From: Thozetella sp. PMI_491
Lineage: Eukaryota > Ascomycota > Sordariomycetes > Chaetosphaeriales > Chaetosphaeriaceae
Direction: 5' to 3'
Assembly (NCBI GenBank): GCA_021432635.1
Contig: MU270082.1
Coordinates: 191,831 to 255,830 of the forward strand
Length of the DNA: 64,000 nt
Of this stretch, positions 1 to 14,635 are shown piece after piece. Position 1 is the first letter of the stretch, and each line of letters begins with the position of its first letter. Position numbers and translations under genes: made by a program. Under the pieces are notes generated by a model. That model was not told where the DNA came from, did no database searches, and worked only from the letters and a program-made list of their open reading frames with translations.

Positions 1-277
1 TCCGTGCACTTCTCCCCACCATGAAAGTGTATGTCCGTCGCGTAAATTCGATCGCGGGCAACACAGCAGTTTGACCGCACCCGCTGCTGCCATTTCACCT
101 GGCGACGCAACGTCAAAGTCTCTCGGGCGGCACTTCACGCGTCTGCCCCTGTTGCGGAATTGAAACCTTTCCTCCTCCCCGCCTTACAGCACATTTGCGC
201 CTTCGACGCTCGACCCGGCCACGCGATCGCGTCCGCCGGTGCCTCAACACCCAGCGCGCGACGACCGAGCCGCCAAG
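1..277. other. SMC1 upstream region
   Basis: No gene is visible here. The stretch is the likely promoter and 5' leader of SMC1, whose start codon is at 278. An ACGCGT hexamer lies at 137-142 and other CGCG-rich words surround it. Nothing of the neighbouring gene to the left can be seen. Confidence 0.6.
137..142. promoter_or_regulatory. MCB-like ACGCGT box upstream of SMC1
   Basis: An exact ACGCGT palindrome sits 136 bp before the SMC1 start codon. In yeasts this hexamer (MluI cell-cycle box) is bound by MBF and drives G1/S expression, and cohesin genes are known members of that regulon. That it works here is inference; a hexamer can also occur by chance in GC-rich DNA. Confidence 0.35.
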
Positions 278-3200
278 ATGGGGAAGCTTATTCGCCTCGA
301 GCTTTTTAGTACGTCCAGTCAAGGGCATCCCACGTGGCATTAATCTGACCGTGTTGGCAGACTTCAAGTCCTACAAGGGCCACCACACCATGCTGTTTGG
401 TGATTCCTACTTCACCTCCATCATCGGCCCCAATGGCTCCGGAAAATCCAACTCGTACGTCGCGCCGCCTCGTTGCAAGCCCCCGTGACCCGGAACCTTC
501 TTACTGACGCGATTCGCCCCCCAGCATGGACGCGATCTCCTTCGTCTTGGGCATCAAATCGTCCCATCTTCGATCCACCCACCTCCGCGACCTTGTCTAT
601 CGTGGCCGTGTTATGAAGACGTCAAAGATACAAGACGATGGGACCGCCGCGCCAGCCACGAATGGCCACGCCAACGGCCACGAGGATGGAGACGACGAGG
701 CTTCACAGAAGGCATCGCGAAACGACCCCAAGACCGCGTGGGTCATGGCCGTCTACGAGGACGACGCCGGCGATGAGCAGAAGTGGAAGCGCTCCATCAC
801 GAACCAAGGCGCGAGCGAGTACCGTATTAATGACCGCGTGGTGACTGCCCAGCAATACAACGACGCGCTTGAGACGGAGAACATACTGATCAAGGCTCGC
901 AACTTCCTGGTCTTCCAAGGTGATGTTGAGGCCATTGCCGCGCAGTCCCCCCAAGACCTGACCCGGCTGATCGAGCAGATCTCCGGGAGTCTTGAGTACA
1001 AGGCCGAATATGAGAAGCTCCAAGCACTGGCCGAGGAGGCGGCTGAGAACCAAAACTTCCAACTCCACCGCCGGCGCGGTATCAACTCCGAGATTAAGCA
1101 GTACCAGGAGCAGAAGAAGGAGGCCGAGAACTACCAGAAGAAGACGGAGGAGCGCGACGAGGCCGAGATGACGCTGATCCTGTGGAAGCTATACCACTTC
1201 CAGCGGCTCATGGACGAGTCGAGCGCCAAGATCCAAGAGCATCAGGAGAATCTCAAGCAGTTCCGCCGCAACGTTGAGGTCTTCGAGAGGAACCTCGAGG
1301 CTGCTCGCAAGGAACAAGCCTCTGTCAGCAGAGAGGTCAATAAGATCGAGAAGCACATGCGTACCAAGGAGAAGAACATGGAGGAGATGGAGAACAGCCT
1401 GGTGCCGATCGACGAGAAGATTGCCCAGACAAGGCGTGACATGGAGGAGAAGAGAAGACGGGTCATCGAAGTGAGGAAACAGCGCGATGCCGAGGCTGCC
1501 GAGATCCAGAAGCTCAAGAAAGACCTAGCCACGGTGGAGAAGGCGCAGCAGCAGTTCGAAAAGGAATGGGCCGAGAAGATGAGGAAGCAGGGCAAGGAAC
1601 TCAGCGATGCAGACCGCAAAGAGTACAACAAGCTGCGCGCCGAATCCATGGCCAAGTCCGCCCAGAACCAGGCCGAGTTGATGAACCTCGAGCGGCAGCT
1701 GAAGAGCGACGAAGTCACCGTCAACAGTTTGAAAGGCAAGATCGACAACTTCCAGGTGACGCTCGAGAAGCACCAGAGCGAACTCCAATCGATTAAGGAG
1801 CGGAAGGAGGCTACTCAGGAGTCCATCCGGCAAATCAGCAGCGACATCGAGGCCAAGAAAAACGAGTACAACAAACTCAAATCAGAGCGGATACGAATCC
1901 ACAATATGCGCACAGAGCTCGACGAGAAGCTGCAGGATGTGCTGCGGAAGCTAGCTGATGCCGAGTCCGGAAGGCGCCAGAACGAGAGAGAGAACAGGAT
2001 GCGCGAGATGATCAACAATCTCAAGAGAATCTACCCTGGTGTCCGTGGCCGCGTCGGCGACCTCTGCAAGCCCAAGCAGAAGAAGTACGATGAGGCAGTC
2101 ATCCGGGCCCTCGGGCGAGAGTTTGACGCCGTCATTGTCGAGACCGAGAAGGTCGGCCTAGACTGTGTGCAATACCTCAAGGACCAGCGGTTCTCTCCGA
2201 TGACCTTTGTCCCCCTCGACAACATCAAGTTCAGCGCCAGCAATGCGGCTGTTAAGAGCATCCCCGGGGCACGCCTGACAATTGATGCCATCGAATTCGA
2301 CCTATCTCTTGAGCGGGCAATGTCGTACGCATGCGGCGGCTCGATCATCTGCGAGACTCTCGATGTCGCCAAGAGCATTGTGTTTGAGAGGAAGATGCAG
2401 GTCAAGGCGGTTACCGTGGACGGTGCTGTTCTTCACAAAGCAGGTCTGATGACCATTGGACGGCTGCCCGAGGACAAAAACAAGCATCGTTTCCAGGAGC
2501 AGGACATACAGAACCTCCAGAACATGGCCGAAAAGTTCAGGAGCGATATCGAGAAACTCCCGCGCGCCGACCGGCCAGGCTTCAGCGAAGACAGCCTAGA
2601 ACGTGAAATTAGGTCTTTGGAGCAGCGTCTCCAGATTGCACGAGGCGAGCTCACTGCCTTCGACAAGAACATCCAGAGCAAGCAGAAGGAGGTCGAGCAC
2701 CAGAAACGCCAGCTCAAAGATTTCCAGCCCAAGCACAAGGAGAAGAGCCAGGAGCTGCAGGCCACACGAAACTCAGTGGAGAAATTCAAGAAGGCTATCG
2801 CTAAGGCCGATGATAAGATCTTCGCCGCCTTCTGTGAGCGACTTGGGTATGAGAACATTCGTGCATACGAAGAGCAGCAGGGCAGCTATGAGAATGAGGC
2901 TGCGGAGAAGCGCGCCGCGTTCCAGCGCCAGAAAGACCGGATCCAGAACAGCCTGACTTGGGAGCAGTCCCGCAACAAGACGACGCAGACTAGGGTGCTC
3001 ACCCTTGAGGCCGATCTCCGCCGCCACGAACAAGAGATTGATGCATTCGAGGATGAAAAGTCAGCCATTGACGAGGCCATGGCCCAGGAAAGGGAGGATC
3101 TTGCCGTTCTGGACGAGAACCTCGAGAAAGTCAAAGGCACCCATGCGGAAAAGGCGAAGAAGGTGGCCGATGCCAAACAGGAACTCCACAAGAAGAACAA

Positions 3201-4304
3201 GGAGATCGAAGGCCGACTACGCGAGATCAGCACTCTCGAGGCCGAAGTCCAGAAGAACAGTGCCGGAAAGCTCGCGCAGCTAAGAAAATGCCGGCTGAGC
3301 AAGATACAGATTCCCCTCCTCGAAGGAAGCCTAGACAATATCCCCGACAACGTGGTCCTGCAGCCCGACCAGGACGCCATGGATGTTGATGAAGAGGACG
3401 AAGACGAGGAGCTTCTGGGCGCGGCCTTGGACGATCACGGCATCAAGATCAACTTCGATGTGCTTGATGATGAGTACAAGAATGTGAGTGGTTTCGTTTC
3501 ATTTTATTTCATTCTCACTGAGCAGAACGCTGACATGGCTGCAGCCTGACGACGAGGATGTGGAAGACAAGCTCCAGGAGAAGATATCTTCCTTGACCAC
3601 AGAGCTCGATAAGTTGAACCCGAACATGCGCGCCATCGAGCGCCTGGAGTCGGTCAAGTCACGCCTTGAGGCCACGGAGCAGGACTTCGAGGAATCTAGA
3701 TCGGCGCTCAAGGAAGCCAAGGATGCGTTCTCTAAGATCAAGGACAAGCGGTTCGACTTGTTCCAGAAAGCCTTCTCGCACATTCAGGAGCAGATCACGC
3801 ACGTGTACAAGGATCTCACCAGGTCAGACGCCTACCCCCTTGGTGGACAAGCCTACCTCGATATTGAGGAAGACACCGACACACCATATCTCTCCGGCAT
3901 CAAATACCACGCCATGCCGCCACTGAAGCGATTCCGAGACATGGAGCACCTGTCTGGTGGCGAAAAGACGATGGCCGCCATGGCCCTTCTCTTTGCTATC
4001 CACAGCTACCAGCCTAGCCCATTCTTCGTCCTCGACGAGATCGACGCCGCGCTCGATAACGCCAATGTGGACAAGATCAAGAAGTATATTCGCGAGCACG
4101 CCGGCCCCGGCATGCAGTTCATTGTCATCAGTCTCAAGGCCGGTCTGTTCCAGGACAGCGAGAGCCTTATTGGTGTCTACCGCGACCAGGACGTGAACAG
4201 CTCGAAAACTTTAACTCTTGATGTAAGCCCCCCCTCTTGACTATGACCAAGTTTATACTCCTGTCGATGCTGACTTTATTGCACAGCTACGGAAGTATGC
4301 TTAA
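278..4304 (+). CDS. Cohesin ATPase subunit SMC1
   Basis: Structural ATPase of the cohesin ring, which pairs with SMC3 and kleisin to hold sister chromatids together. I read five exons: 278-308, 361-454, 525-3483, 3545-4222 and 4287-4304, giving 1259 residues, normal for the family. The start [10 protein letters not shown] joins NFKSYKGHH across intron 1, and intron 2 splits the codon after the Walker A motif GPNGSGKS (residues 33-40). Long coiled coils flank a hinge at about 540-690. The C-terminal head carries the signature LSGGEK near 1163 and Walker [13 protein letters not shown] near 1188-1200. The protein ends in LRKYA, encoded by an 18-nt last exon. All introns are GT-AG of 52-70 nt with CTGAC-like branch sites where visible. 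A charged, low-complexity insertion (about residues 68-110) lies in the N-terminal head, and an acidic patch precedes intron 3. The gene converges on the TFIIE alpha gene. The assignment is secure. Confidence 0.97.
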
Positions 4305-4905
4305 TGCAGGGAATGCGAAGTGACGATACGGGCATGGAGTTAAAGGTTTCCTAGTTGGGATGGTCTAACGTGATGATTTAAGAGATACCGCATGCACACG
4401 CATGCCGGGGGACGGGACGTGGTGCGCTTTTCTACCAGCTACACTTCGCTTTCAGCCTTTTCCCGTGGAAGGTCAGCTCTTTGTAGTATTACACATCCTG
4501 GCGGGTAGCTTGTCATATGCTCGAAATGAATCTCTAGGAACAACGTTGCCAGCTGCTAGCTTGCCGTTGTTACCTTGTTCCCTGGCGAATGTCGCAAGCT
4601 AGACTCCTACGTGAACGCCTGCCTATGTTTGCTCAAGTGGCCAAGCTGGCCCGAAAAAATAATGGCGGTCCGTTTGCAAACGAAGCGCCCATGGTTTTCC
4701 AAGGTTTGCATTGAGCTAGCTCTCCATCTAAGCGGTTGGCCACCGCTCTGAAAAGAAAAACAACCTACCTACTTCGTAGAGAGACTATCACAAGTACTAT
4801 CTCTACTACTCGGGCAACTCTAGTGGCTATTTTCCGTGCCGTCTGAACGCCATGGAGCACTCCCTGACCCCGACCATGCCGGAACGCCTATCGAGCTATT
4901 TTATT
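4305..4905. other. Convergent intergenic region SMC1 / TFIIE alpha
   Basis: About 600 bp between two convergent genes, so it should hold both 3' UTRs and polyadenylation sites. No conserved coding segment, repeat or RNA gene was recognised. Confidence 0.6.
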
Positions 4906-5877
4906 TCACATGACATCTTCAAACTCCATCTCGTCCTCGTCTCCGTCGTCTTCAATCTTGACCTTGCTCTCGCCATTGCTATGCTCCAGCTTGACCTTCT
5001 TGGCTGGGCTACCATCCTCTGCCGGGGCGTCGGTCGAACTGCTAGGGTTCGAGCCCGTAGGTACCGAGCTCTGTGTCATCCAGACGGGCAAGGCGTTCTG
5101 CCGGAGGTGCTCTTCCCTGCGCTTGCGTGCCTCAATGGTCGATTCCTCATTGTTATCCGAGATGGTGACCGTCATAGTCTTAGGCGCCGCGACGGCCGTG
5201 CCCTTGACGGCAACTGGCTTGAAGGGAAGATCTGACGGCGTACTGAAGGGCATCTCGTGCGGCGAGTCGTTGACGATGGGGCGGCGATCCGCGTAGGCTT
5301 GATCAAAAGTGCACTCGGGGATTGCGGCGCTGTCGATGGCCGGCAGGAGCTCGGCCATAAACTTGAACTGGTTGTTCATGCGCGCAGACTGCTGGTGGCC
5401 AGGCGAGGCCTGGCCGCGCGAGTGGATGAGGACGCCCCCACAAGTGTGGCAGAGGAATCCATTGGCAGACGGGTTGTCGAGTACCTCCATCTGGGTCCAC
5501 TGCGCACCGCACATGGGGCACGAGTAGTCTTTCTCCTCGGTAGGACGGGCGATGGCCTGCATCTCCTTGTCGCAGCGGTACAGGCGCCACTTGATGGCAT
5601 CGATGCTCTGGCGGTAGTCGATAAAGTACCAAGTGCGCTTGATGGGACGCGCCTTGCCCTCAAGCATCTCGGAGCGCTCAGCGATGACAAGAAGCCTTTG
5701 ATCCCTCAGGCTCGCGCAGAGTCGGTGCAGATCCTTCATATTCATCTTCATGATCTTGCCTAGGTCCGAGTCGATGAGGGCCACGTGCGTCACCAGCGCG
5801 TCTACGACCAGTGTCTCCTGGACCGAGTTGAAGGCGCGCACGACCGAGCGAACCAGTGTCTTCGCGAGATCTGCCAT
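4906..5877 (-). CDS. Transcription initiation factor TFIIE, alpha subunit
   Basis: General RNA polymerase II initiation factor, which acts with TFIIE beta to recruit and stimulate TFIIH. A single 323-residue reading frame starts at 5877. The first ~95 residues form the winged-helix TFIIE region (LVRSVVRAF, then RTWYFIDYRQSIDAIKWR). A zinc ribbon follows with cysteines at 120, 123, 143 and 146 (CPMC and CHTC). The C-terminal third is disordered, with a basic cluster (AKKVKLE) and a very acidic tail ending EMEFEDVM, as is usual for this subunit. At 323 residues it is short compared with many TFIIE alpha proteins, but both conserved domains and the acidic tail are present, so I see no truncation. 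It converges with SMC1 and diverges from the DNA polymerase gene. Confidence 0.93.
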   Translation of the reverse strand: MADLAKTLVRSVVRAFNSVQETLVVDALVTHVALIDSDLGKIMKMNMKDLHRLCASLRDQRLLVIAERSEMLEGKARPIKRTWYFIDYRQSIDAIKWRLYRCDKEMQAIARPTEEKDYSCPMCGAQWTQMEVLDNPSANGFLCHTCGGVLIHSRGQASPGHQQSARMNNQFKFMAELLPAIDSAAIPECTFDQAYADRRPIVNDSPHEMPFSTPSDLPFKPVAVKGTAVAAPKTMTVTISDNNEESTIEARKRREEHLRQNALPVWMTQSSVPTGSNPSSSTDAPAEDGSPAKKVKLEHSNGESKVKIEDDGDEDEMEFEDVM

Positions 5878-6979
5878 GGCGGGCGAGCCAGAGAGTTTCC
5901 ACGGTCACACTCCGGGCTGAGCGGCGAGGGGACTGCTGCCTGGGAGAAGCTGGCGCGACAGGAACGGCATCCGGCTGCGCGGCGGCGCAGAAGGCCTCGC
6001 TCCGAAACTAAAGAGGCTCACCAAGTCGTGCGGCAGAAAAGCAGTGCGGCTTGCCGAGTCTTTGTTTGACGTCCTAGGCCCTTCGTTGCTGCCGGATGAC
6101 GGTGGCGCGAAGGAAGAGTCTGAATTGCCGGAGGGTTGATGAAAGCTTTTGCCTAGAGGCGGCGACAAGTGAGAACCGACGTCAAATATGCGATTCTGAG
6201 CCGCGCCCCACTTTAACTGCTTGGTCCGCATCAGAGTCAGAACAAGGATTCTTTTAATGATTCGCTAAACACCAGCCGTAGTGAAAAACACATCGTGACT
6301 GCAGAGACTACTATAACCCCCCTCCCCCCCCCCAAGAAAAAGGGTGATTTACAGTGATGAAAACTAGCGTCAATTATAATCTATAATTTCCAACTCTCAA
6401 ACCTAGTCTTCGCGGATGTGTTCAGCGCAGATATTTGGGCTATGTGTATATCGAAGATATTATGTATCAAGAGTGAGTAAAAGTGTTGATAAATGCATGT
6501 ATTATTTCCTTATTACGCACTATGGACACTGGAACCAAAGATAAAATTCCTTCCTCCTTTGTTGCTTGCAGTGCAGTCGCGAACCAGTCTTTATTATGAT
6601 GGTTCAAAACCCTACGATGAGCTTTCGATGGCCATGGGCCTTTTTCTCCGGAATCCTTCATAATTCCCCAGCAGAGGAGGATGATCTTATCATGTAGCCT
6701 CATACTACCCGTGACTGTTTTTAGACGGAAATGCGGGATATCCAAATGGTGCCTTCCCGATCATATTTAGTGACCGCGGCCCCTCCCATCCATCGCTGGT
6801 GGCCAGCTTCCACCCTTGCCGTAGCTCAACGAATGGGTAGCCTCTCAGCCTCGTAGCATTTTCCCGCCTTTTATCTGGATATCGATTCTTCTCGCTCTGT
6901 CGAAAGATAATGAGGCGTGCTTTCATCTAATGTGCGCGCCGACGTGGGCGACAATGACATCAGTGATTTTTTTCGTTCC
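5878..6979. other. Divergent intergenic region TFIIE alpha / family X polymerase
   Basis: Contains the promoters of two divergent genes. A mixed C-run and A-run lies near 6310-6343, and the middle part (about 6240-6900) is more AT-rich than its surroundings. Open frames here on the minus strand show no recognisable domain. No gene is called. Confidence 0.5.
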
Positions 6980-8862
6980 ATGGCGACCGCTCATGTGAAG
7001 GATTTGTTTCTCACAACCCACCTGCCCAACACAACATGTCCCTTGACTTTCCCCTGATTTTTCTTCTCCAGGCTAATCTGGACGCCGAGACAATGGCGGA
7101 GTTGGAGGCTCAGATACCGACCCTCACCTACGACGCGAACGAGGCCGAGATCTTCCTAGGGAGAATCACGCAAAAGAAGCGAGCTCTGATGGAATTGCGC
7201 AAATCTGGGATACTCGATACGGAAGAAGTCGGCCCAAAGTCTCAACAGGATCCGTCGTCTCCCAGGGCCAAGAGAAGGAGACTATCTAGCTCTGCGCCGA
7301 CCCGCGATCCAGACAGTGAATCCCAAGATGACGGCCGTGAGAAGGGGCGACTGCTATCGAGTACTGGACAAGGGCTAGGGGACACGATCAAGGTGGTCAA
7401 GCTTGCCTGGTTTACGGACTCTATCAAAGCGGGAGTTGTCCTCCCAACTGAGGATTTCTTAATTTACGAGGCGCGGAAAGTTACGCGAAGTTCCGTGGAA
7501 CAAGCAGAACAACATCATTCGACTAGCCAAGAGATTATGAAGAGGGCAATGGCAGACGCTAGAAGCAGCCAAGTCCTCCCCCTCAAAAGGCACCAGGCTC
7601 AAGCTAGTTCTCCCGCACCCAGTCTTCCGCAGGAGACAACCGTGGAACACGATACGGATGCGGAGCTGCCTCCCATTCCAGAGTACCTACATACCACATA
7701 CGCCTGCCAGCGCCCAACGCCAGTGAACTGCCCAAATCATGGCTTTGTCGAAGAGCTAAAGAAAATTCGGGTGGTAAGAACCCTCAAGGGGGACGAGATC
7801 GGCGTTCGATCTTATTCGACCATGATCTCCGCCTTGGCGGCCTATCCATATACCCTCTCCAGCGCGAAAGGTAGTTCACCTTCCCCATGAGCTCGCCATC
7901 TAGTGCTGAAAACCGAGGCAGAGGTGGCTCGGCTTCCTGGCTGTGGCCAGAAGTCAGCTACGCTTTACCGCGAATTCCGAGAGACCGGCCGGCTCAAGGA
8001 AGTCACCGAGGCCGATGCAGACCCTAAGATTTCGGCCTTGAAAGCCTTTTACGATATCTACGGTGTTGGGGAGTCAACAGCACGCGAGTTCTACAATAAT
8101 GGATGGAGGAATATCGACGACGTGGTCGAACATGGCTGGCAGACCCTCTCGCGGGTACAGCAGATAGGTGTTAAATACTACGACGACTTCCAGCTCCGCA
8201 TTCCCAGAAGCGAAGTCGAGAACATCGCTGGCACGGTGCTGGAGCACGCCAAAAGGATCGACGAAGGATACAAGATGACCATTGTCGGAGGCTACCGTAG
8301 AGGCAAGGAGGAGAGCGGCGATGTTGATGTGGTCTTGAGCCACCCTGACGAAGCTGCTACTCACAACTTCATCGATCGCATCGTGCAGAGCCTAGAAGCA
8401 GCATGCTTCCTCAAGCATATCCTCTCACAGACGAGCGCGAACACCGAGCGGAGACAGATGCCCGTCAGCTGGAAAGGCAACGTGCGCGGCTCAGGCTTCG
8501 ACACCCTGGATAAGGCACTCGTCGTCTGGCAGAACCCGCGCTGGAGCACGGGGGAGGCAAAGAATCCCAACCCGCACCGACGGGTAGACATCATCATAAG
8601 CCCATGGAAGACGGTCGGCTGTGCGGTTCTCGGGTGGTCGAGCGGGACGACCTTCCAGCGCGACCTCAGGCGGTATTGTAAACGAGAGAGGGGCTTAAAG
8701 TTTGACAGCAGCGGGATTCGCAGCAGGACCGACGGGACCTGGGTGGACCTAGAGAGCGGCCCGGACCGGCAACCGGCGCCGGACATGCTGACAGCAGAGC
8801 GCAGGGTCTTTGCCGGCTTGGGACTAGAGTATCGGGCGCCGGAAGAGAGGTGCACGGGATAA
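6980..8862 (+). CDS. Family X DNA polymerase (Pol4/lambda type) with BRCT domain
   Basis: Gap-filling polymerase of base-excision repair and non-homologous end joining, nuclear. The downstream exons are clear: 7072-7870 and 7922-8862, joined by a 51-nt intron that restores SSAK to EVARLPGCG. A BRCT-like region lies before about residue 145, followed by a Ser/Pro-rich linker. The 8-kDa lyase and helix-hairpin-helix part comes next (LPGCGQK, then YGVGESTAREFY). In the palm, catalytic acids are visible as D405 and D407 (GDVDVV) and D494 (RRVDIII). The end GLGLEYRAPEERCTG is typical of the family. The 5' end is less sure. The stretch at 7036-7071 reads like a pyrimidine tract plus TCCAG acceptor, so I prefer a 15-nt first exon at 6980-6994 and an intron at 6995-7071, giving 584 residues. 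If unspliced, the start would be 7036. Confidence 0.88.
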
Positions 8863-9526
8863 TGCCAGAGGTCGCCGGAGTTTCAGTGAATGATGGCGCA
8901 ATTCCGCGCCAGAATAGAGTCAAACTAGGTGCAGGGGTGCAGGCCAGTAGGAACGCGCTGCGCCGCGCTTGTACACGCCTTGTAAAGGCCTACTGGAGAA
9001 GAAGCCACCCAGTCTTAACTACGAAGTATTGGCTAGTTGCTGACATCAATTGCCCCTGAGTTCCACTCCCAACGACAGTAAACAATGCCTTCGTAAAGAT
9101 CACGAAGTTTTACAGCTGTCACCTCGCATTCATACCTGCGTCGGGCTATGAAACGCGTTTCAATACCCGGGGCGGAGCTCCGGCGGGCGAATTTTCTCCC
9201 CGCCTCCAACCCAGGAACGGAGTTCGGAGTAGTACAAAGCCCGCTCGCGACACAATGTGCCGCCCTCGGCTACTTCCCTACTCGTCTTGTCAACGTGTTC
9301 ATTGAAGCGAGAATAATCAAGCTCGGCATTGGGTTCCGCACTAGAGCAGGCGCCAATGTAATTACGTAGTAGTGTGCCCTTGCATCTCTTTGTACAAGCA
9401 GAGGGTGCGAGCGAGTAAATTTGTCAGTTAAAATAAAGGTCGACCCTCACCTGTCCATTTCTGCTGCATCTCCGTGTCCCTTAAGGTCGGACACAGAAGA
9501 AGGGTTAGCCAAAGTCGCATAGGCAA

Positions 9527-9532
9527 TATATA
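9527..9532 (+). promoter_or_regulatory. TATA-like box of the MGST3-like gene
   Basis: AATATATAG sits 161 bp before the start codon, followed by a CT-rich leader, which is a plausible core promoter spacing for a filamentous fungus. The same AATATATAG word occurs before the flbD-like gene. Function is inferred from position only. Confidence 0.35.
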
Positions 9533-9556
9533 GCCCCAACCGACGCGGCTACTAGT

Positions 9557-9579
9557 TTTCTTCCTCTTCCTCTTCCTCT
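9557..9579 (+). promoter_or_regulatory. CT-rich tract (TTCCTC repeats) in the leader
   Basis: A run of TTCCTC units lies between the TATA-like box and the start codon. Pyrimidine-rich tracts near transcription starts are common in highly expressed fungal genes; here it marks the likely start region or 5' UTR. Confidence 0.3.
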
Positions 9580-9692
9580 GCCGCACCACCACCCCCTTGC
9601 CTCACTTTCAACGCCTCGACGATCAAGCAACTTTGCTATACCTTTCACTCAACCCCGTGGCCTACTCCAGATAGTGGGCTGTAGACATAAAA

Positions 9693-10387
9693 ATGGCCGC
9701 CATCACTCTACCTGAGAACTACAGGTAATGGAAAATACCGAATTTTAAGCCCACTCCTTTGCCTGTTCTCAGATGTACTGACCTCTGCTAGTTATGTTCT
9801 GGCTGCCGTGTCTTCCACTTTCTTTGTGAATCTATATCACTCGTCCCTCACCGGCAAGTACCGCCGGTTAAGTGGTCAGAAGTACCCTATCAGCTTCGCG
9901 AGTAACGAGCTCGCCGCCAAGGACCCCGCGGCCTTCAAGTTCAACTGCGGTGAGTTCCATGCCCTGCTTAACCCGCCTTCAAGGGCCTCACTCGCTAGCC
10001 CGGCGGTGGAGATACAGCTCTGCCCCCAAACTCGGCGATGGTCTCTAACAACGTTTAGCCCAGCGAGCCCATCACAACTTCACTGAGAATCTGGTTCCCG
10101 CCATTGGCAGCATACTAATCACGGGCCTGCGCGCTCCCTTGCTGGCTGCTAGTCTGGGCGGCATCTGGTCCGTCTCACGAGTGCTTTATGCCTGGGGATA
10201 TTGTAGCGATGCTGGACCGAACGGACGGTACCGGTGAGTGCTCTTTCGGCTACGACGATAGTCACCAAGCGTGCCCTTCTCTAGTGCTAACCCATCTCAC
10301 AGCGGGGGGATTACGGGTGGACTCTCTTACTATCTGCTGATTCTGCTGTCGGCGTACAGCAGCGTCATGCTCGTTCTTGGTAAATAA
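9693..10387 (+). CDS. MAPEG family protein, microsomal glutathione S-transferase 3 type
   Basis: Small membrane enzyme of the MAPEG family, related to MGST3, expected in the ER or outer mitochondrial membrane with glutathione transferase/peroxidase activity. I rebuilt four exons: 9693-9724, 9792-9949, 10059-10233 and 10303-10387, giving 149 residues, the usual size. Splicing gives MAAITLPENYSYVLA at the start and FNCAQRAHHNFTEN across intron 2; this Asn-Cys-Ala-Gln-Arg-Ala-His segment is the family hallmark. Four hydrophobic segments are visible: the N-terminal VLAAVSSTFFVNLY, the AIGSILITGL/PLLAASLGGI region, the SVSRVLYAWGY helix and the last LSYYLLILLSAYSSVMLVLG. All introns are GT-AG and the phases agree. 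Substrate is not predictable from sequence. Confidence 0.9.
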
Positions 10388-13974
<3,587 letters not shown>

Positions 13975-14635
13975 AAACGAATGGTGGGTATGCAGTGGCG
14001 ACGGACCGGCCTCGGGGAGTGTGGCCCAGATGCTCTTGCATCAGGCGGAGCGTTGCTGTCACGATTTTTATAGGCGTATCCTTGAAGAATGCGGCGTTCT
14101 CAGACGTGAACTCATATGCGTGGCGCTCCGGGCCAGTACGTAAGGTAGCCGGTATCTTGTGCTAGAGAACCAAAAAAAAACACTTAATGAAAAGCTAGCC
14201 TGAGCATACCGTCCTGCCATTGGTGAAGGTCAGGCACACATGCTCCTTGTGTGTTGGCTGTCATCTCCTTACTTGGTGTTTCATTTTAAGAAACCTCGTG
14301 AATTAGGCTATCTTTATATGCACTATAGCGATGCTATCAATGATTTTGGTTTCCCGCGTGGAGATCGACGCCATAGGGTTCTCGAGCCACGGGTTTAAAG
14401 GGAGTACGCGAAATCAATTGCGGACGTGGCTGGTGCTTCTTGATTTAGCCCGGCGTCAATCCACCCCACCAGCCACAGAGGGGTTTCCGAAGGGCTAATC
14501 TTCGGCTCATGCAGGAAACCCGAAATTTTGGCTTAGGGCAAAAATCCCACAATCGCACGCAATATTGCTCCTGAACTTTTCGGCTTCCCTTGCGCATCGA
14601 ACATCAAACCAGAAACACTACGATAACCAGCCAAG
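13975..14635. other. Intergenic region SEC23 / RPL12
   Basis: Holds the SEC23 3' UTR and the RPL12 promoter. No gene is seen. A TTAGGG word close to RPL12 is listed separately. Confidence 0.5.
14533..14538. promoter_or_regulatory. TTAGGG box upstream of RPL12
   Basis: GGCTTAGGGC lies about 100 bp before the RPL12 start codon. TTAGGG/CCCTAA motifs recognised by Tbf1-like proteins are known in ribosomal-protein promoters of several ascomycetes. Its use here is inference from motif and position. Confidence 0.35.

Larger units (their letters stand above)
8863..9692. other. Intergenic region upstream of MGST3-like gene
   Basis: Holds the 3' UTR of the polymerase gene and the promoter and leader of the MAPEG gene. 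Apart from a TATA-like word and a pyrimidine tract listed separately, nothing is recognised. Confidence 0.5.

Noticed and set aside
1242-1748. Long antisense frames inside SMC1
   Set aside because: They are mirror products of the coiled-coil codon pattern in the sense gene.
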